Part shown: piece after piece, positions 12,075 through 25,087 of the stretch
Numbering within the stretch: the first letter of the stretch is position 1
Layout of the letters: each line of letters begins with the position of its first letter
DNA from: Dimorphilus gyrociliatus
Taxonomy: Eukaryota; Annelida; Polychaeta; Dinophilidae
DNA length: 64,000 nt
Assembly (NCBI GenBank): GCA_904063045.1
Contig: CAJFCJ010000008.1
Span: 558,001-622,000, forward strand
Reading direction: 5' to 3'
The notes under the pieces: model-generated
Databases searched by the model: none
What the model saw: the letters and a program-made list of their open reading frames with translations, nothing else
What the model was told of the DNA's origin: nothing
Made by a program: the position numbers and the translations under genes

Positions 12075-15000
12075 ATGATTGAAGAAAATGACGAAATTGA
12101 CTATATTACACTACATAGCCCTCGACCGGTTTACTTACATGGATATGTAGCACCTTTTATAATTATTTATTCTATTTGGGCTTATTGTTGGATATTTCTC
12201 ATCGGAGTAACGGAGTACTATGAAGCAGGCTTGATCGCTTTTGCTGGTATTGGAATCTGTCAGATTCTAATATGCTTATTTTGTCACTGGTCTGTCCACG
12301 TGAAAACGTTTATGACATGTTCGACGGTAAAAACAGTCATTTTTGTGTAAAAAATATTAATCGTTATAGTAAAATTTTTCATATTTTTTAGACTAAGGAT
12401 GTTTTAAGGGCACGACTCATAAAAGTCGTTCCAACTCCGAATAATGGATCTCCAGAACTTGTTCTCTTGCAAAAGGGACTACATCCAGTGACAGAGAAAT
12501 GTTACTTGTGGTTTTTTTTTCAAAAAACTAAATATTATTTTGATTTTGACGAGAAAAAGCAATTTAAACCTCAAGACTTTCCGATGGACTGGTCATTTGA
12601 AAAATATATGTCATGGAAAGGATACGAATCTGATGACAATATAAAGGAGGCTGAATGGACTTACGGAGCGAACAAGTATGTTTTAAAGCTTATTTATATT
12701 TAAATTAATTTAATTGAATATATAATCTAATTGCTTTTAGTATGAGGATGGATATACCCCAGTTTATAGAGCTGTTTAAAGAAAGAGCTACAGCTCCTTT
12801 TTTCGTCTTTCAAGTATTTTGTGTTGGTTTATGGTGTTTGGATGAATATTGGTACTACAGTGTATTCACTTTGTTTATGCTAGTGGCCTTTGAATGTACT
12901 TTGGTACAACAGCAACTTAGGAATATGTCTGAGATTCGTAAAATGGGTAATAAACCATATCAGATATCGGTAAATACATATAATCAATGACATTTAAGTC
13001 ATTTTTTTATAGGTGTACAAAAATATAATTACAATTATTTTCTCTTTTTAAATAGTGCTACAGGAATAGAAAATGGCGTTCGGTGAATAGTGATGAATTA
13101 ATACCAGGAGACATTGTATCCATAGGTAAGCAACGAAAAGGAAAGCCTTTGAAGTTTCCGCTATTTAGTTTAAAATATTACAGTATGTATTATAGATTCT
13201 TATAATTAAGTAACCTCTTTAGGGATGTGGTAAGAAAAAGAAAATCAAGAAAAGTTATTTTTAGAAATATCCTATTGTACAGAATTTTCGGTGCAAACAA
13301 TTGATTATAATGTTAAATTGTGTAGAAAACATGATCAAATAACTTTATTTTGTACGTTTTTTTATTTTAAACAGGTCGATCGGATAGTGATAAGCTTGTT
13401 CCCTGTGATATGTTATTGCTGAGGGGACCGTGTATTGTGGACGAATCTATGTTAACTGGCGAAAGCGTTCCCGTAATGAAAGAACCTATTGAATCGCATG
13501 ACAGTAGCACGTATTTTGATATAGGCGCTCATGGTAAATTACATGTTCTGTTTGGAGGAACGAAAGTTGTCCAGCATACTCCTCCGGCGAAAACCGGAGC
13601 TGGAATGAAAGGTGATAGTTCATAAAATAATAAATTATTCTTAATACTTAATTTTCAATAATTTCAATTTTTACATACACTACAGCAAGTGATAATGGTT
13701 GTATCGCCTTTGTTTTACGTAGTTCCTTCAATACATCACAAGGAAAATTATTAAGAACAATATTATACGGTGTTAAACGTGTTACTGCTAATAATGTAGA
13801 AACATTCTTATTTATTCTCTTTCTCCTAATTTTCGCTATTATTGCTGCTTCCTACGTATGGATTAAAGGTGTGGATAAATTTTTAATTAGTTTATTTTAA
13901 TTCTTCTTACGATGCCATTTTTAAAATTTTAGGTACTGAGGATCCAAAGAGAAACAGATATAAATTATTTTTGGAGTGCACGCTCATCCTCACATCAGTT
14001 GTGCCTCCGGAATTACCTATAGAACTTTCCTTAGCTGTAAACTCCTCTCTTATAGCGCTTAGCAAACTCTTTGTATTTTGCACGGAACCTTTTAGGATAC
14101 CATTTGCTGGTAAAGTTGATATTTGTTGCTTCGATAAAACTGGCACTTTGACTAGTGACAATCTTGTCGTAGAAGGAATTGCTGGATTAACGTAAGGATT
14201 TATTATCTCTTTTACTTGACATTTAATTTTTCATTATTATTTTTATTCAGTGATAGCACCGACACGGAAATTAAACATGTCTCAAAATCACCAACAAAAT
14301 GTCAACATGTACTAGCAACATGCCATTCCTTAGCACAGCTTGGTAGCGATTTAGTCGGTGATCCTCTAGAAAAGGCAACATTATCGGCTGTTGATTGGAT
14401 ACTTACAAAAGGCGATGCTGTTATACCAAACAAACAAAAAGGCCATGGACTAAAAATATTTGTAAGATTTCATTTTTCTTCCGCATTGAAAAGAATGAGT
14501 GTAATTGCTGGTCATACGTTTGCTGGATCTGAGACTGAATATATTGTTACAGTCAAGGGTGCTCCTGAAATGCTTAAAGATATGTACTCTTCTGTTCCTC
14601 CTAACTACGAGAAAACGTATTTAGAAATGGCTAGACGAGGAGCCCGGGTTCTTGCTCTGGGTTATAGGAAACTTGGAGTTTTATCTCATCAACAGGTTCG
14701 CGATTTGACCAGGGAATCTGTTGAAAAAGATTTAGAATTTGTTGGCTTCGTTATCATATCTTGCCCGTTGAAATCTGATTCAAAATCAGTCGTAAAGGAA
14801 ATAGCTAATTCATCTCATCTTGTTACAATGATCACTGGAGATAACCCTCTGACTGCTTGTCATGTAGCTAAAGAATTACGTATGATAAAACGAGAACAAA
14901 CCCTTATTCTGACAAATCCGAACAAGTTCCATGATGAATGGCATTGGCAATCAGTAGACGACAGTATAATTTTAGAGGTTAAAACAAGTGTTCAAACTCT

Positions 15001-16742
15001 AAAAACGAAATATGACTTGTGCCTAACTGGAGATGCTTTCCAATATTTAAGAACGAATGAAAATAAATTTTTGAATCAGATTCTTCCACTTGTCAGAGTT
15101 TTGGCTAGAGTTGCACCGAAGGAAAAGGAAGCAGTTATTACGACTCTTAAGGATTTAGGATTTGTTACTTTAATGTGCGGGGATGGAACAAATGATGTAG
15201 GGGCTCTGAAGCACGCCCACGTTGGTAAGTTTCGGAATGAAATGATGCTTTGAATTCTAAATGAAAGAACATTCATTTTTACATATTATTTTTTTTAAAA
15301 AGGTGTTGCTCTTTTGGCTAACGCCCCAGAAAAGCCACCAGGTGTTAAAGAAGAGAAGGTAAAAATCAAATGGTTCTGTAATGAAATAATAATAATTAAC
15401 TAATCATCTCTTTTCCCAATTTTATTTAGCCATCTTATACTAATCACGTAGTTGAACAAGAAGAGAAGAACAAAGATTTAAGAAATCGATCAAACAGTAA
15501 AACAAGCAAATCAAAAAGTCGTGAAATGGCATTCCAGGCTCATGCTGATGTAAGAATAGAATATAATTAGAAAGAAGTAGTTTAGAAACAATTAATTTTT
15601 ATTATTTTACAGAAGAAACTTGGAAATTTATTAAAGCAAATTGAAGAAGAGGATAAAGCCCAAGTCGTTCGTTTAGGGGATGCCAGTATTGCTTCTCCAT
15701 TTACCTCGAAATTATCAACGACTATGTGCGGTATGTATAATAGAATTGGATTATTCTATAATAGATTATTATTAATTGTTACATAATCTTTTATTGCATA
15801 GTTTGCCATATTATCAAACAAGGAAGATGTACTTTAGTAACGACATTGCAAATGTTTAAAATTTTGGCTTTGAATGCTTTAATTCTAGCATACAGCCAAT
15901 CGGTTTTGTATTTGGATGGTGTTAAATTTTCCGATACACAGGCAACACTTCAAGGACTCCTTTTGGCTGGATGCTTCCTATTCATTTCAAGAAGCAAAGT
16001 AAACTCGAATATATTTTATCTTTATATAAACTGCAAGTAATAATTTTAATTTATTTTTAGCCTTTAAAAATTTTAGCCAAGGAACGACCTTTACCAAATA
16101 TCTTCAACGTGTATACGATATTTACTGTTTTAGGCCAATTCGCCGTGCATTTCACTAGCCTAGTATATTTGAAGACGCAAGCGCAAACTTTAATGCCTAG
16201 GAATTCTACTGATGGTGCATACATCGATCTTGAAGCAGACTTCAAGCCAAATATTCTTAATAGTACAGTTTATTTGATATCAATTGCCATGCAAGTTACT
16301 ACATTCGCAGTAAATTATAAGGTTAACAGATTAGTTTTTTTATAAAAATTCTGTTTTTTTCTAGTGCAAAGACCTTTTTTGTAAACAAATGTAATTTTAT
16401 TCTCTTCAGGGTCATCCATTTATGGAATCACTTAGAGAAAATAAGCTTCTGCTTTACAGCTTGCTAGTATCAGGATTATCGGTTGTACTTTTGGCTTCGG
16501 GAGTTGTTCCAGGATTTGCTGAGAAATTTGAACTTGTTGAATTTGATCCATTGGTACGGCAATTAATTATAGAATTAATAATAATTTATATAATATCAAA
16601 TAAATGTTTAATTCATTTGTTTTTCTTATAAATATAGTTTAGGGAAAATATTCTCAAAGTGTTAGCAGTCGACTTTTTAGCTTCATTTGCTGTTGATAGA
16701 GTATTGGAGTTTATATTTGGTCCATCTAGGAAAAAGTCTTGA
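12075..16742 (+). CDS. ATP13A1: P5A-type ATPase ATP13A1 (ER transmembrane-helix dislocase)
   Basis: P5A ATPases remove mis-inserted helices from the ER membrane. Fifteen exons: 12075-12326, 12392-12675, 12741-12969, 13056-13125, 13375-13611, 13686-13868, 13933-14191, 14251-15224, 15303-15358, 15430-15549, 15613-15730, 15802-15998, 16061-16321, 16410-16553, 16638-16742 (1162 aa; human is about 1200). Diagnostic features are [20 protein letters not shown], actuator-loop [12 protein letters not shown], the P5A motif [15 protein letters not shown], the phosphorylation site [12 protein letters not shown] near residue 485, [13 protein letters not shown] and [18 protein letters not shown]. An acidic/basic insert (exons 10-11) follows the P domain, as in other P5A pumps, and several hydrophobic helices complete the C-terminus. 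AATAAA at 16868 probably ends the mRNA. I am sure of the P5A rather than P5B subgroup because of the PPELP motif. Confidence 0.98.
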
Positions 16743-17270
16743 TGAACTGCTCTCTACCTGTTTATCCTTTTGAATATGAAGCATACAGTTAGTTATGAAA
16801 AAAAAAATATGAATTTAGTGATTATTTTCAAAATGTATTTTTTTTTTGTTGTTCTTGTTCAACCTAAAATAAAGTTGGATACAAAATTTCTACTTGTTCA
16901 AATACAATCATTATATAAATAAAACTAAACGGAAAAATTAATAAAATAAAGAAAGAGAAGAAAATGATTGCAGGAGATTTATATTCTCTTATATTATCAT
17001 ACATACTTTGAAAAGGGGAAGATTGATCTTATCCCTTTAATGTTCATTTTTTTTTATTCATGATAAATATATATATAAATACGACATATTTTTTCGTATA
17101 AATTCATTTATTTTCGATAAAAGACAGCAGTTGATGAATTGCTTTTCTCCCAAATAATGATTATATTAATAAATACAATAATAGAGAAGAAGAGAAAGGA
17201 GATATTTTGTTTTTGTTTTTGTTAGATGAGTAAAAAGTTATCTATATATAAAAAAAAAGAAATGCATCTC
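16743..17270. other. convergent 3' UTRs, ATP13A1 / filamin-like gene
   Basis: 528 bp of AT-rich DNA between convergent genes. AATAAA at 16868-16873 fits the ATP13A1 mRNA. Several T-runs and A-runs near 17040-17260 could serve the minus-strand gene. No coding frame is seen. Confidence 0.5.
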
Positions 17271-20200
17271 TTAAAAATGTCTTAGTAAAGTATTAGCGTT
17301 TCCTCTTTCTTGTGGATTGTTCTTTAAGAATTTGTTTAGTTCGTCAGCTGTATCGAATATACGTACTTTGAATGGAGAGCCGGCGACGTGATGTTTTGTC
17401 CACATAACACTTACTAGATATAAACCCGTTTCTGTTGGTTCGTAATCGCATAGAATTGTTCTACTATACTCATCAACTGGTCGTAAGTTTACTTTGAAAG
17501 CCTTTCTTGGCCCTTTAACCTTTACTGACAATCTGCCTGGTCCGGCACCCTCTGTTTCTACTGTGAAAGATGACACGAAGGTAGGTAAAATTCCATTTTC
17601 GATGCCTTGTCCAAACACTCGAACCTTTGTAGCATCTGATGTTTTTACAAAGTTCATCTCATAAGGGCTACCAGGAATATGAACATCTGCGTATGTTATA
17701 TGAAGCATATGTTTTCCAGGTTCTTGTGCGTTAATCAGAAGATTAAATGTTCCATCTCTCTGATTCAATAATTGACATAGGGCCTCTCTAGTTAATCCCT
17801 CACATTTTACAACTAACTCGCCATTTCCGGCATTTTTAGTGTCAATAACTGTTACGCTCTCAGTTTCAAGGGTGGCTGACTCCAATTTTTCATAGTCACA
17901 GACTACTTTAGAGGCATCCGAATCTCGTTTTACATCTAATTTGAAAGGGGATCCTTGAACTTCGCTTTCACCCCATTTAATATAAACCAAATAGGCTCCG
18001 TGATGTTTCGGCTTATAAGAACATTTATAACGACCATCAAGTAATCTAGTCACTTTGGATATCAAAGCTGTTCTCACACCAACAATATCTACTTGGGGTC
18101 CCTCTGGATTTGTTCTTCTTAGTCTCTTTCCGTCAATGATAAATTCAGCATCCTCGTTTAATCTTGCTTCGTTTAGGCCTTTGCCTCTAATTGACACTTC
18201 GTTACTGTCCACTTCTTCTTGAGATGTTGCGAAGCCCATTTGAGGACAGCCAGCCACAATAATTCCATTCCATTTTGCAGTAATGTAGTATTCTCCAGCA
18301 ACATCTGGAGTGAAACTTATCGTATACCTTCCATTACCAATATCCTCATTCTCAACTGCAAGATTTCCTGTTGGACCTCGAACCTCGCCGATCAAAGTAC
18401 CAGGTGCTTCTGCTAGAAATTCTATAGTCTTTTTCTCTCCAAAAATCAAGTTTACTTTTTGATCATAATCCATGTGGGATTCCCATCCACCAACCACCTC
18501 GATTTTGTTGGGATCAATTATATTAGGGGTCCAAGGACTTCCTGGAACATTCTTCTTGTTTACCATTATTGTTATTCTATGCTCTCCAAGTATTTTCGGG
18601 GTGAAGGTAACCAAAATATTATTATTATCGTCTTTGACAAAAGTATTGTCCAGTATGGTCTTGTTGTCAGCTACTATAATATCTAAGTCACCGACAACAT
18701 CATTAGTTACCACCTTGAATTCGCTGGGTCTACCAAGATAGCCTTGTATTAGGCCATCACCGGATACCTCAACAGCACCTTCTTCTCTATCAACTGCATT
18801 CGTAATGAAAGGAGCACCAGGAACATGAATATCACCCAAAGTAATGTAAACTTTGTATGCTCCAGCTTCAGAGAGGGAATATGATATTTTAAATCCATCT
18901 GCAACTTCTTTGCTGCTGTACGGAACAACTTCACTCTTGGGAGAGTGAATAGTTAGACCAAGTTCAGCATTTCCAGCCTTAGCAATATTGATTTTTAATT
19001 CACTTTCCTTTGTTACAGTTCCACTTTTTGAATATTCAACCAAAACTTTAGTTGGGTCATAAACATGCACTTGAAATGGCTCCCCTCCTACATAATTTTC
19101 ACCATATAAAACCTCAATCACGTGATTTCCAGCCTGAACTGGAGAATATTCCAATAGATATTTGCCAGGAGCCTCAGGACTAAATTTATAAGGCATTGGA
19201 TCTCCATTGGGAGCTTTGAAAAAGTTTAACACATCAAAAAGGTAATTCTATTGAAAAAAGACACTATACTTACTGTGAATATCAATAGTAAGATCAGCAA
19301 CAGATAGTGGTACGTCAGGACATAGCAAACGAAGCCAATTCATTTTGTGAGCAGGAACAAGGTTCGGCGTCTCTTGATCTATATAGATATAATTGGTTTG
19401 ATCAAGCATTGTAACCTCTCTAGGACAGTCAGGTACTGGACGTAAATTGAACATAACATTGATAAAATGATTATGTATTCTTTCAACTCTATATTTGTAC
19501 TTGTGGTGTGTATTGTCCAACTTTTGCCTAATAGTTTTTACTAATTGACCCAAGCATAAAACCTCCACATCCAAATCTCCATCTCCAGCTTCGCTTGTAT
19601 CCACAACAAAAGATAATTCATCCCCAACACGGCCATCGACCTCAATGGCCTGTAATTTTACTCTGGATACGTCGTAAACTGAACAAGTAAATGGAGAATC
19701 TGCTACTTTACGACCCGCACATTGAGCAATGACAATGTAATTTCCAATCATTTTCGGAATAAACGCCACTGTGAGAGAGTTTCCACTTTGGGAAAGTTCG
19801 CTCTCTTCCTCGCCTCCAAGAGGATTGAAAATTTTAGTAAAGATATCTTCGAATTTTGCTTCTCCAATATTGATATCGAATTGTACATGCTTATTAATAG
19901 GAACAGGATAAACGCTATCCCAATTAACTCTAACCGCTTTATTATCGAAAATATGACAAACAAACGGAGATCCTTCGACGAGTTCTTCATTAAATTCAAT
20001 ATCAACGTTGTGAGGCGTTTCGTCGATAGGAACAAATACAATCTCGAAAATTCCATTACCTAAGAATTTTAGCTTGTATTAAAAACTAATAAGTCAGCAA
20101 AATAAAGTCATTACCTCTATCGTAAAGTTTCGCTGAAACTGTTTTATGATTCTTTGTTTCAACATGAACTGTTAGAGTACCTTCTCCAACTCTGGCAGCG

Positions 20201-22132
20201 TTTACCTCAAAACTAACTGGTTTACCAACTAAACCAGTTTTTATTCCCTTTACCTTAATTTGGCTAAGATCATAAACTTCCGTAGTAAATGGACTACTTT
20301 TAATTTCAATATCGGATACGCTACACTTAATAACGTATTTCCCAACTTCTATTGGAATATATTGAATTTCCCAAGCATTTTGGGAAATTTTCTTTTTATT
20401 TACGTCAATTACGTAACCATTTGGTGAAGTTATGTAGAAGTCTATTTTCGGATTTGGATCCTCAAAGTTGGGTGGAGTTTTGAGAACTAACGTAGCCATT
20501 TTATTAATAGGAGCATAGTCAAGAGTTTTACCTTCAACTGTAAATTCATTTTTATCAAAGACTTTACAAGTGAATGGACTACCCGGTATAGATTCATCGT
20601 TAAAAGTAACAAAAATGTCGTGTACCCTAGCTACTTCCGGTGTAAATGTAGCAATATAGCTGCTTACTTCTTTGTTAGATTTCTTCATTGTATTTGGTAC
20701 AGTTTTACCATCAATTTCAAATTTTACAGCCAATTTTCCAGATCCAGCTCCGTCGGTTTTAATCGTAAATGAGAAACTTTCACCAACGAATGCCTTCTCC
20801 ATTTTTGAGATTGTAACTGCACCAGGATTGAATGCTTTGATTTTAAATGGCGATCCAAAAATTTCTTCATCCTTATATGAAATCCTAATAACATGACCGC
20901 AAGGTTTGATTGGTGTATATTCCACATGATATCCACCTTGATCAGATGATCTTACGTAATAGGAAACATCGTTATTTTCGGCGTCTAATCAGCATAAATA
21001 ATCGACATGTTAACGAAATGTAAAATGAAGAGTATTTTTAATAGAATTCCTTACCAAGTATGGTAACTTTTAAATCATTTCGATAAACTTCTTGTGGTGT
21101 CATAATCCTAAATGACGCTGTCCTATTACATTCAATAATTTCAGAATTACAGTGATAGCTGATTTTAGCTAAATCAACTCTATCTGAAATATTGCCATTG
21201 GATTTTGACTCAGCCTTTACGGTCGAAGCATCAGTAGTAGTCCTAGTAGTAGTTGTCGAATAACTTGTCTCTGATTTTTCTACGGTACTGGATGTTTGAA
21301 TAAGAGTAGCACTGTCTTTTTCGGATGTGACGATTCGAGGTGCAGCTACAGGATAAGTAGGAGAAGTAGTTGATGAAGGGGGAAGGGCAGGAGACGGACC
21401 GGCATGGACAGAAGGAGTAACGATTGGACGATCGTTTTCTAAGGCAAATTGAGATGATATGATGATTCAAAAATTTTTACTTAAGATTTAATAGAAACTG
21501 ATTTTTTACATACTTGCTTTTGTCTGTTTTGTATCAATTATTTCTGGTGGACTTGTCTGAATTACAATATCCTCTTCATCTTTGATAGCTAAAAGGCTAA
21601 CAGCACCTTTCTTATTAGTTTTGTGCTCAAAGTTCATAGGAGAATTTGAATTTGTTGGTATGGAAGGATTTTCAACTTTTTGAGCTAGAACTTCTTCCAT
21701 TGAAACGGTAGTGTTGACAACAATTCCAGAGGTGGGTCTGTCCTTTACGTCTTGTTTTGCCGATTTTGAACTAAACACGTGAAGTTCGTTGAAGCCTTCC
21801 GTATCGTTGTGAACTTCAACTGTATTGTTATTCGTTGGTCTCGGAACAGGAACTGGTTTGTAAGGTCTATCAACCGATTGGGAATATTCAGGAACAAATT
21901 CGTTTTCTTTGACACGCCCAGGTCCTGGTAATTGGAAATTTAGTGTACTTGATTCCTTTTCTTTTGCCTTTTCTTCCTTTTCTTTCCAAGTCTTTCTACC
22001 AGAAGTAAACATTATATTTTTCCCCTTAGCAGGAGTTTCAGATTTCTGCGAAACCTTCAAAGGAATGTCAGTTTTAGCGAATAATTTCGAAAATCGACCT
22101 TTCGAAGACTTTTTCTTTGTTACTTCCGCCAT
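17271..22132 (-). CDS. filamin-repeat protein lacking the actin-binding CH domains
   Basis: Filamins are Ig-like-repeat scaffolds that bind actin through N-terminal CH domains and partners through the repeats. Five exons: 22132-21514, 21438-21055, 20984-20115, 20059-19274, 19213-17271 (1533 aa, phases agree). The first ~330 residues are disordered, rich in Ser/Thr/Lys/Pro, and contain no CH domain. They are followed by about 13 filamin repeats, recognisable from their closing motifs: FGSPFKI, IPGSPFTCKVFD, KSSPFTTEVYD, VEGSPFVCHIFD, ADSPFTCSVYD, GGEPFQVHVYDP, VPGAPFITNAVD, VPGSPWTPNIIDP, QGSPFKLDV, IPGSPYEMNF, AGSPFKVRIFD. The last repeat ends the protein, so there is no separate dimerisation module that I can distinguish. 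It could resemble the CH-less short filamin isoforms of insects, but here no CH exons occur upstream: the next upstream gene is on the other strand. Confidence 0.88.
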
Positions 22133-22744
22133 AATTAATTAAGAATTTCCTCGTAAATAACTTTCAATTACTACCAAATCACCTCTGGGAGTGCTACAAG
22201 GCGTGATCTCGTAGTAAGGCACGCCCTGACCAACTTTTTATTACATATGAGCAATACCTTTGCGCTCATTCAAGCATTCCTTAATCACAAAGGGGTTGTA
22301 TACGTACAAGCTTAAGGCCTTAATTCATAATATTTGAGTAAATATAAAAAAATCACGTGATATATTATTCAAAGAATACTTTATAAATGAAGAAGATATA
22401 TTATATATATACAATTTATAAAGATAATATGATAAATTTACTTTATTAGGTTTTGAAATATACTTTTTTTTTTTTTAAAAAAAACAAAAGTTGTTGAAAA
22501 CTCTAAATTCTGAACAGCTGTTCGATAGAGTCGACTTTTTTTAAATTTTATTTATTTTCTTCAGTTTCCTTCCCACTTTATCTTTTTATATTTGTAGAAT
22601 ATGCGTGTTAAATCTATATCAATATAAAATTTATTGAGTTTTTTTTGTTGAACAATCACGAAACATTAAAGAATATATAAACGTGAATAATACATTTATG
22701 TAATTCATATTTTCATTCAAAAATACTTTATAAAAGTGAAAAGA
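22133..22744. other. divergent intergenic region, filamin-like / orphan secreted gene
   Basis: 612 bp between divergent starts. Left part (22160-22320) is less AT-rich with an imperfect inverted repeat around AAGGCGTGA / GGCACGCCC; right part is AT-rich with a T13/A8 stretch near 22467-22490. Likely holds both promoters. No gene is seen. Confidence 0.4.
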
Positions 22745-23675
22745 ATGTTCAAGTTAATTATTTATTGCGTAATTTCTTTTTCAGCGTTAACTTTGGCTTT
22801 AAATTCAGAGTATTTAAATTCATTTCAAAAGGATAAATTTTGTCAATTTACCCAATCTGAACAATTATATAGTACAATTAATAGAAATAATTACCTCGAA
22901 CTAATCTTAACCGAATCTCTATGCAATTTGAATTTGGTAATTATTTTAATGAATATTCATAAGCGTAGAATATTATATTTATCTTTTTGTTTTCATAGTT
23001 AAATTCATATGTTTGTAAAAGTGAAGTTAATAGAATTGAGAAATTTAAGGATTTCTTCTGGGAAGAGAATCAACCTATTCTTAAATCTTATTTTACAAAT
23101 ATCTTCCTAGATAAAGAGGTAAGAGATTAATAAGCCTATAAAAATGAAAAATGCATATTTGAAATTGATATAAAAAGGAAAGTTTGCAAAGTTTGTTCTG
23201 GAAAATATTGAAAAATCAATTAGAGATGGCAAAGATTAAAGTTATAAGAGAATATCCAAAATATAAGGCAACTTTGGAGAGAATTATTTGGCAATCTGGT
23301 CTTAAAGTTTGCTCTACTTACGCTCATTCAATGAATTTATGTTTTGGTAATAATAAACAATATAATCTACAATTCTATGACAAATGTTCGCAAATTGTTG
23401 CGTCTTTATCTCGTGGAAATGATTCAATAAGTTTTCATCAGGAGAAGAGTAATATAGAAAGTTACGGCGCTCAGAGAGTATCCTATATGCTAATTAAATT
23501 GCCTGAAAATTACTTTATACCATCTGTACCGAATACGCTTAGGCACCTTTGCATATTATTTAATCCTAACGAAAGTTTATTTCAACAATCGAAAAAGACG
23601 AATAAAGATAAAGAAAATCCCGAAAAAAGAGTTAAGAATAGACCGGAAGGAAACGAAAAAGGAATTCAAAACTAA
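22745..23675 (+). CDS. unrecognised secreted protein
   Basis: I do not recognise this family. Three exons in phase: 22745-22936, 22999-23118, 23178-23675 (269 aa). It opens with a hydrophobic signal peptide (MFKLIIYCVISFSALTLALN), which suggests secretion or entry into the ER. The mature part has about seven cysteines (for example FCQFTQ, ESLCNLN, YVCKSEV, VCSTYAHSMNLCFG, DKCSQI, LRHLCILF), consistent with disulfides. The last ~35 residues are very rich in Lys/Asn/Glu and look disordered. There is no transmembrane segment after the signal. The start was chosen as the first ATG before the signal sequence. It stands alone between divergent filamin and a co-oriented EF-hand gene. Confidence 0.65.
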
Positions 23676-24032
23676 TATCGTTATGTTAGTTTGTAAATGA
23701 AAACAAAAAAATACATTTCATAAATTCAAATATCTAGGCTTTTATTTTATTTCGCAATTCACCTAGTATAGGCCTAAAAAAGAAAATTCAATATAATTTA
23801 GATTTACAAGATAAAGTTACAATTATTAGCCTTAAATGATAGATTAAGGGAATATATTTATATTTGAGCTATAAGTAAGAAAGAATTAAATAATAGAAGA
23901 TAACAATCATCAATTATCTTTTGATTCTCTCTCATTCTTCACCTTCTTTCACCTTCTTTCTTTTTCTTTCAATCAACTCTAAAAGCAAGAATCTTATTTG
24001 TCTTCGTGACTTTTCAACGTTTAGCGCAGGAT
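23676..24032. other. intergenic with pyrimidine-rich tract
   Basis: 357 bp upstream of the EF-hand gene. The stretch around 23925-23980 is almost pure pyrimidine (CTTTC/TTCACC repeats), possibly part of its 5' leader or promoter. No gene is seen. Confidence 0.4.
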
Positions 24033-24858
24033 ATGGTAAGTATATAAATTCTGATAATAAACATTTAAGATAATCAATATAATATTCGCTTTTCTTTCTC
24101 TATAAATGTGAATCAAATAAAAACTATTGCTATGCAGGCTTGCTACAATCTTAACGAAGAGGAAAAGCAAAGTTTCTATTATAGTACTATTATTAAATTT
24201 TAACGAATCACCTGTTTTCTTATTCACTTTTATTAGATTGTAAAAGAATATTTTCGTATTTTGAGCATAAAAACGATGGTTTAATAAATAAGAATGACGT
24301 TGGTATGGTATTAAGAGCGTCGGGAAGAAATCCAACTGAGGAAGAGTTGAATGAAATATTGAATGACTTTGAAAAATGTAATAAGATTACATTTTCCCAG
24401 ATATTAGTTATGATGGATAAAACGTTTAAGCACGATCAAGGTGAATCAGATGATTTTAATGAAGAGGAAACGATTGAAAGGGAGGAAGAAGCACTTGTTG
24501 AGGCTTTTAGCATTTTTGATAAAGTATATTTCTACACCTGTTAATAAACTCTTATAAGTATATATAATTTTAATAAAACAAAAGGCTAAGGATGGCTTTA
24601 TAGGCGTTCGAGAATTGAGAAGGATCATTACAGATCTGGGTGAAGGATTATCAAATGAGGAGGCTGACAATTTAATAAAACAGGCAGACAAATCAAAGAA
24701 TGGCCAAGTAGATTATAGAGGTAAAAAAATATTGTTGAATGATTACTTATCAAGTCTGTTTCTCTCTCTCTCTGTCTCTCTCTCTCTCTTATCCTATGTA
24801 TATTTTTTTTATCTTATTCACAGAATTTTCAAAATTGATCATTAAATCAATGAAATAA
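24033..24858 (+). CDS. calmodulin-like EF-hand protein, partly degenerate
   Basis: Four-EF-hand layout of the calmodulin/troponin C superfamily. Five exons: 24033-24035 (the ATG alone), 24138-24171, 24237-24523, 24585-24720, 24824-24858 (164 aa). An intron directly after the ATG is the classical calmodulin arrangement and supports the start. Alignable landmarks are MVLRASGRNPTEEELNEIL, EEEALVEAFSIFDK, ELRRIITDLGEGLSNEEADNLIKQAD and VDYREFSKLI. Calcium loops by eye: EF1 (EHKNDGLINKND) and EF2 (around EKCNKITFSQ) have lost key acidic residues, EF3 (DKAKDGFIGVRE) is partial, and EF4 (DKSKNGQVDYRE) is intact. The linker between lobes carries an acidic insertion (DDFNEEETIEREEE). So it is probably a specialised calmodulin relative with one or two Ca2+ sites rather than calmodulin itself. 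Confidence 0.85.
24761..24790. repeat. (TC)n microsatellite
   Basis: About 30 bases of nearly pure TC dinucleotide, with a TG interruption, inside the last intron of the calmodulin-like gene. It may double as an extended pyrimidine tract upstream of the acceptor. Confidence 0.85.
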
Positions 24859-25087
24859 TAAAATAAAATTTGCTTTCACAAACGAAACGAATTCAATTTA
24901 CAAAGTTAGAGAATTTGGCATGAAGATCTGGAACGAATTTCTGGATAAACTCTTAAACTTTGATCATAAATCCATAATTTCTTAATAGTTTTTTTACCCT
25001 TTAATCTATATTTTATCTCATTAATTGGTATTATTAATAACTTTTGCCTCTAAATTCAATTAAAAGTTGTATTAAAAATAAATTATA

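Noticed and set aside
19722..20063. 113-codon plus-strand frame inside the filamin-like gene
   Set aside because: The minus strand at this place encodes uninterrupted filamin repeats, so the plus frame is a shadow.
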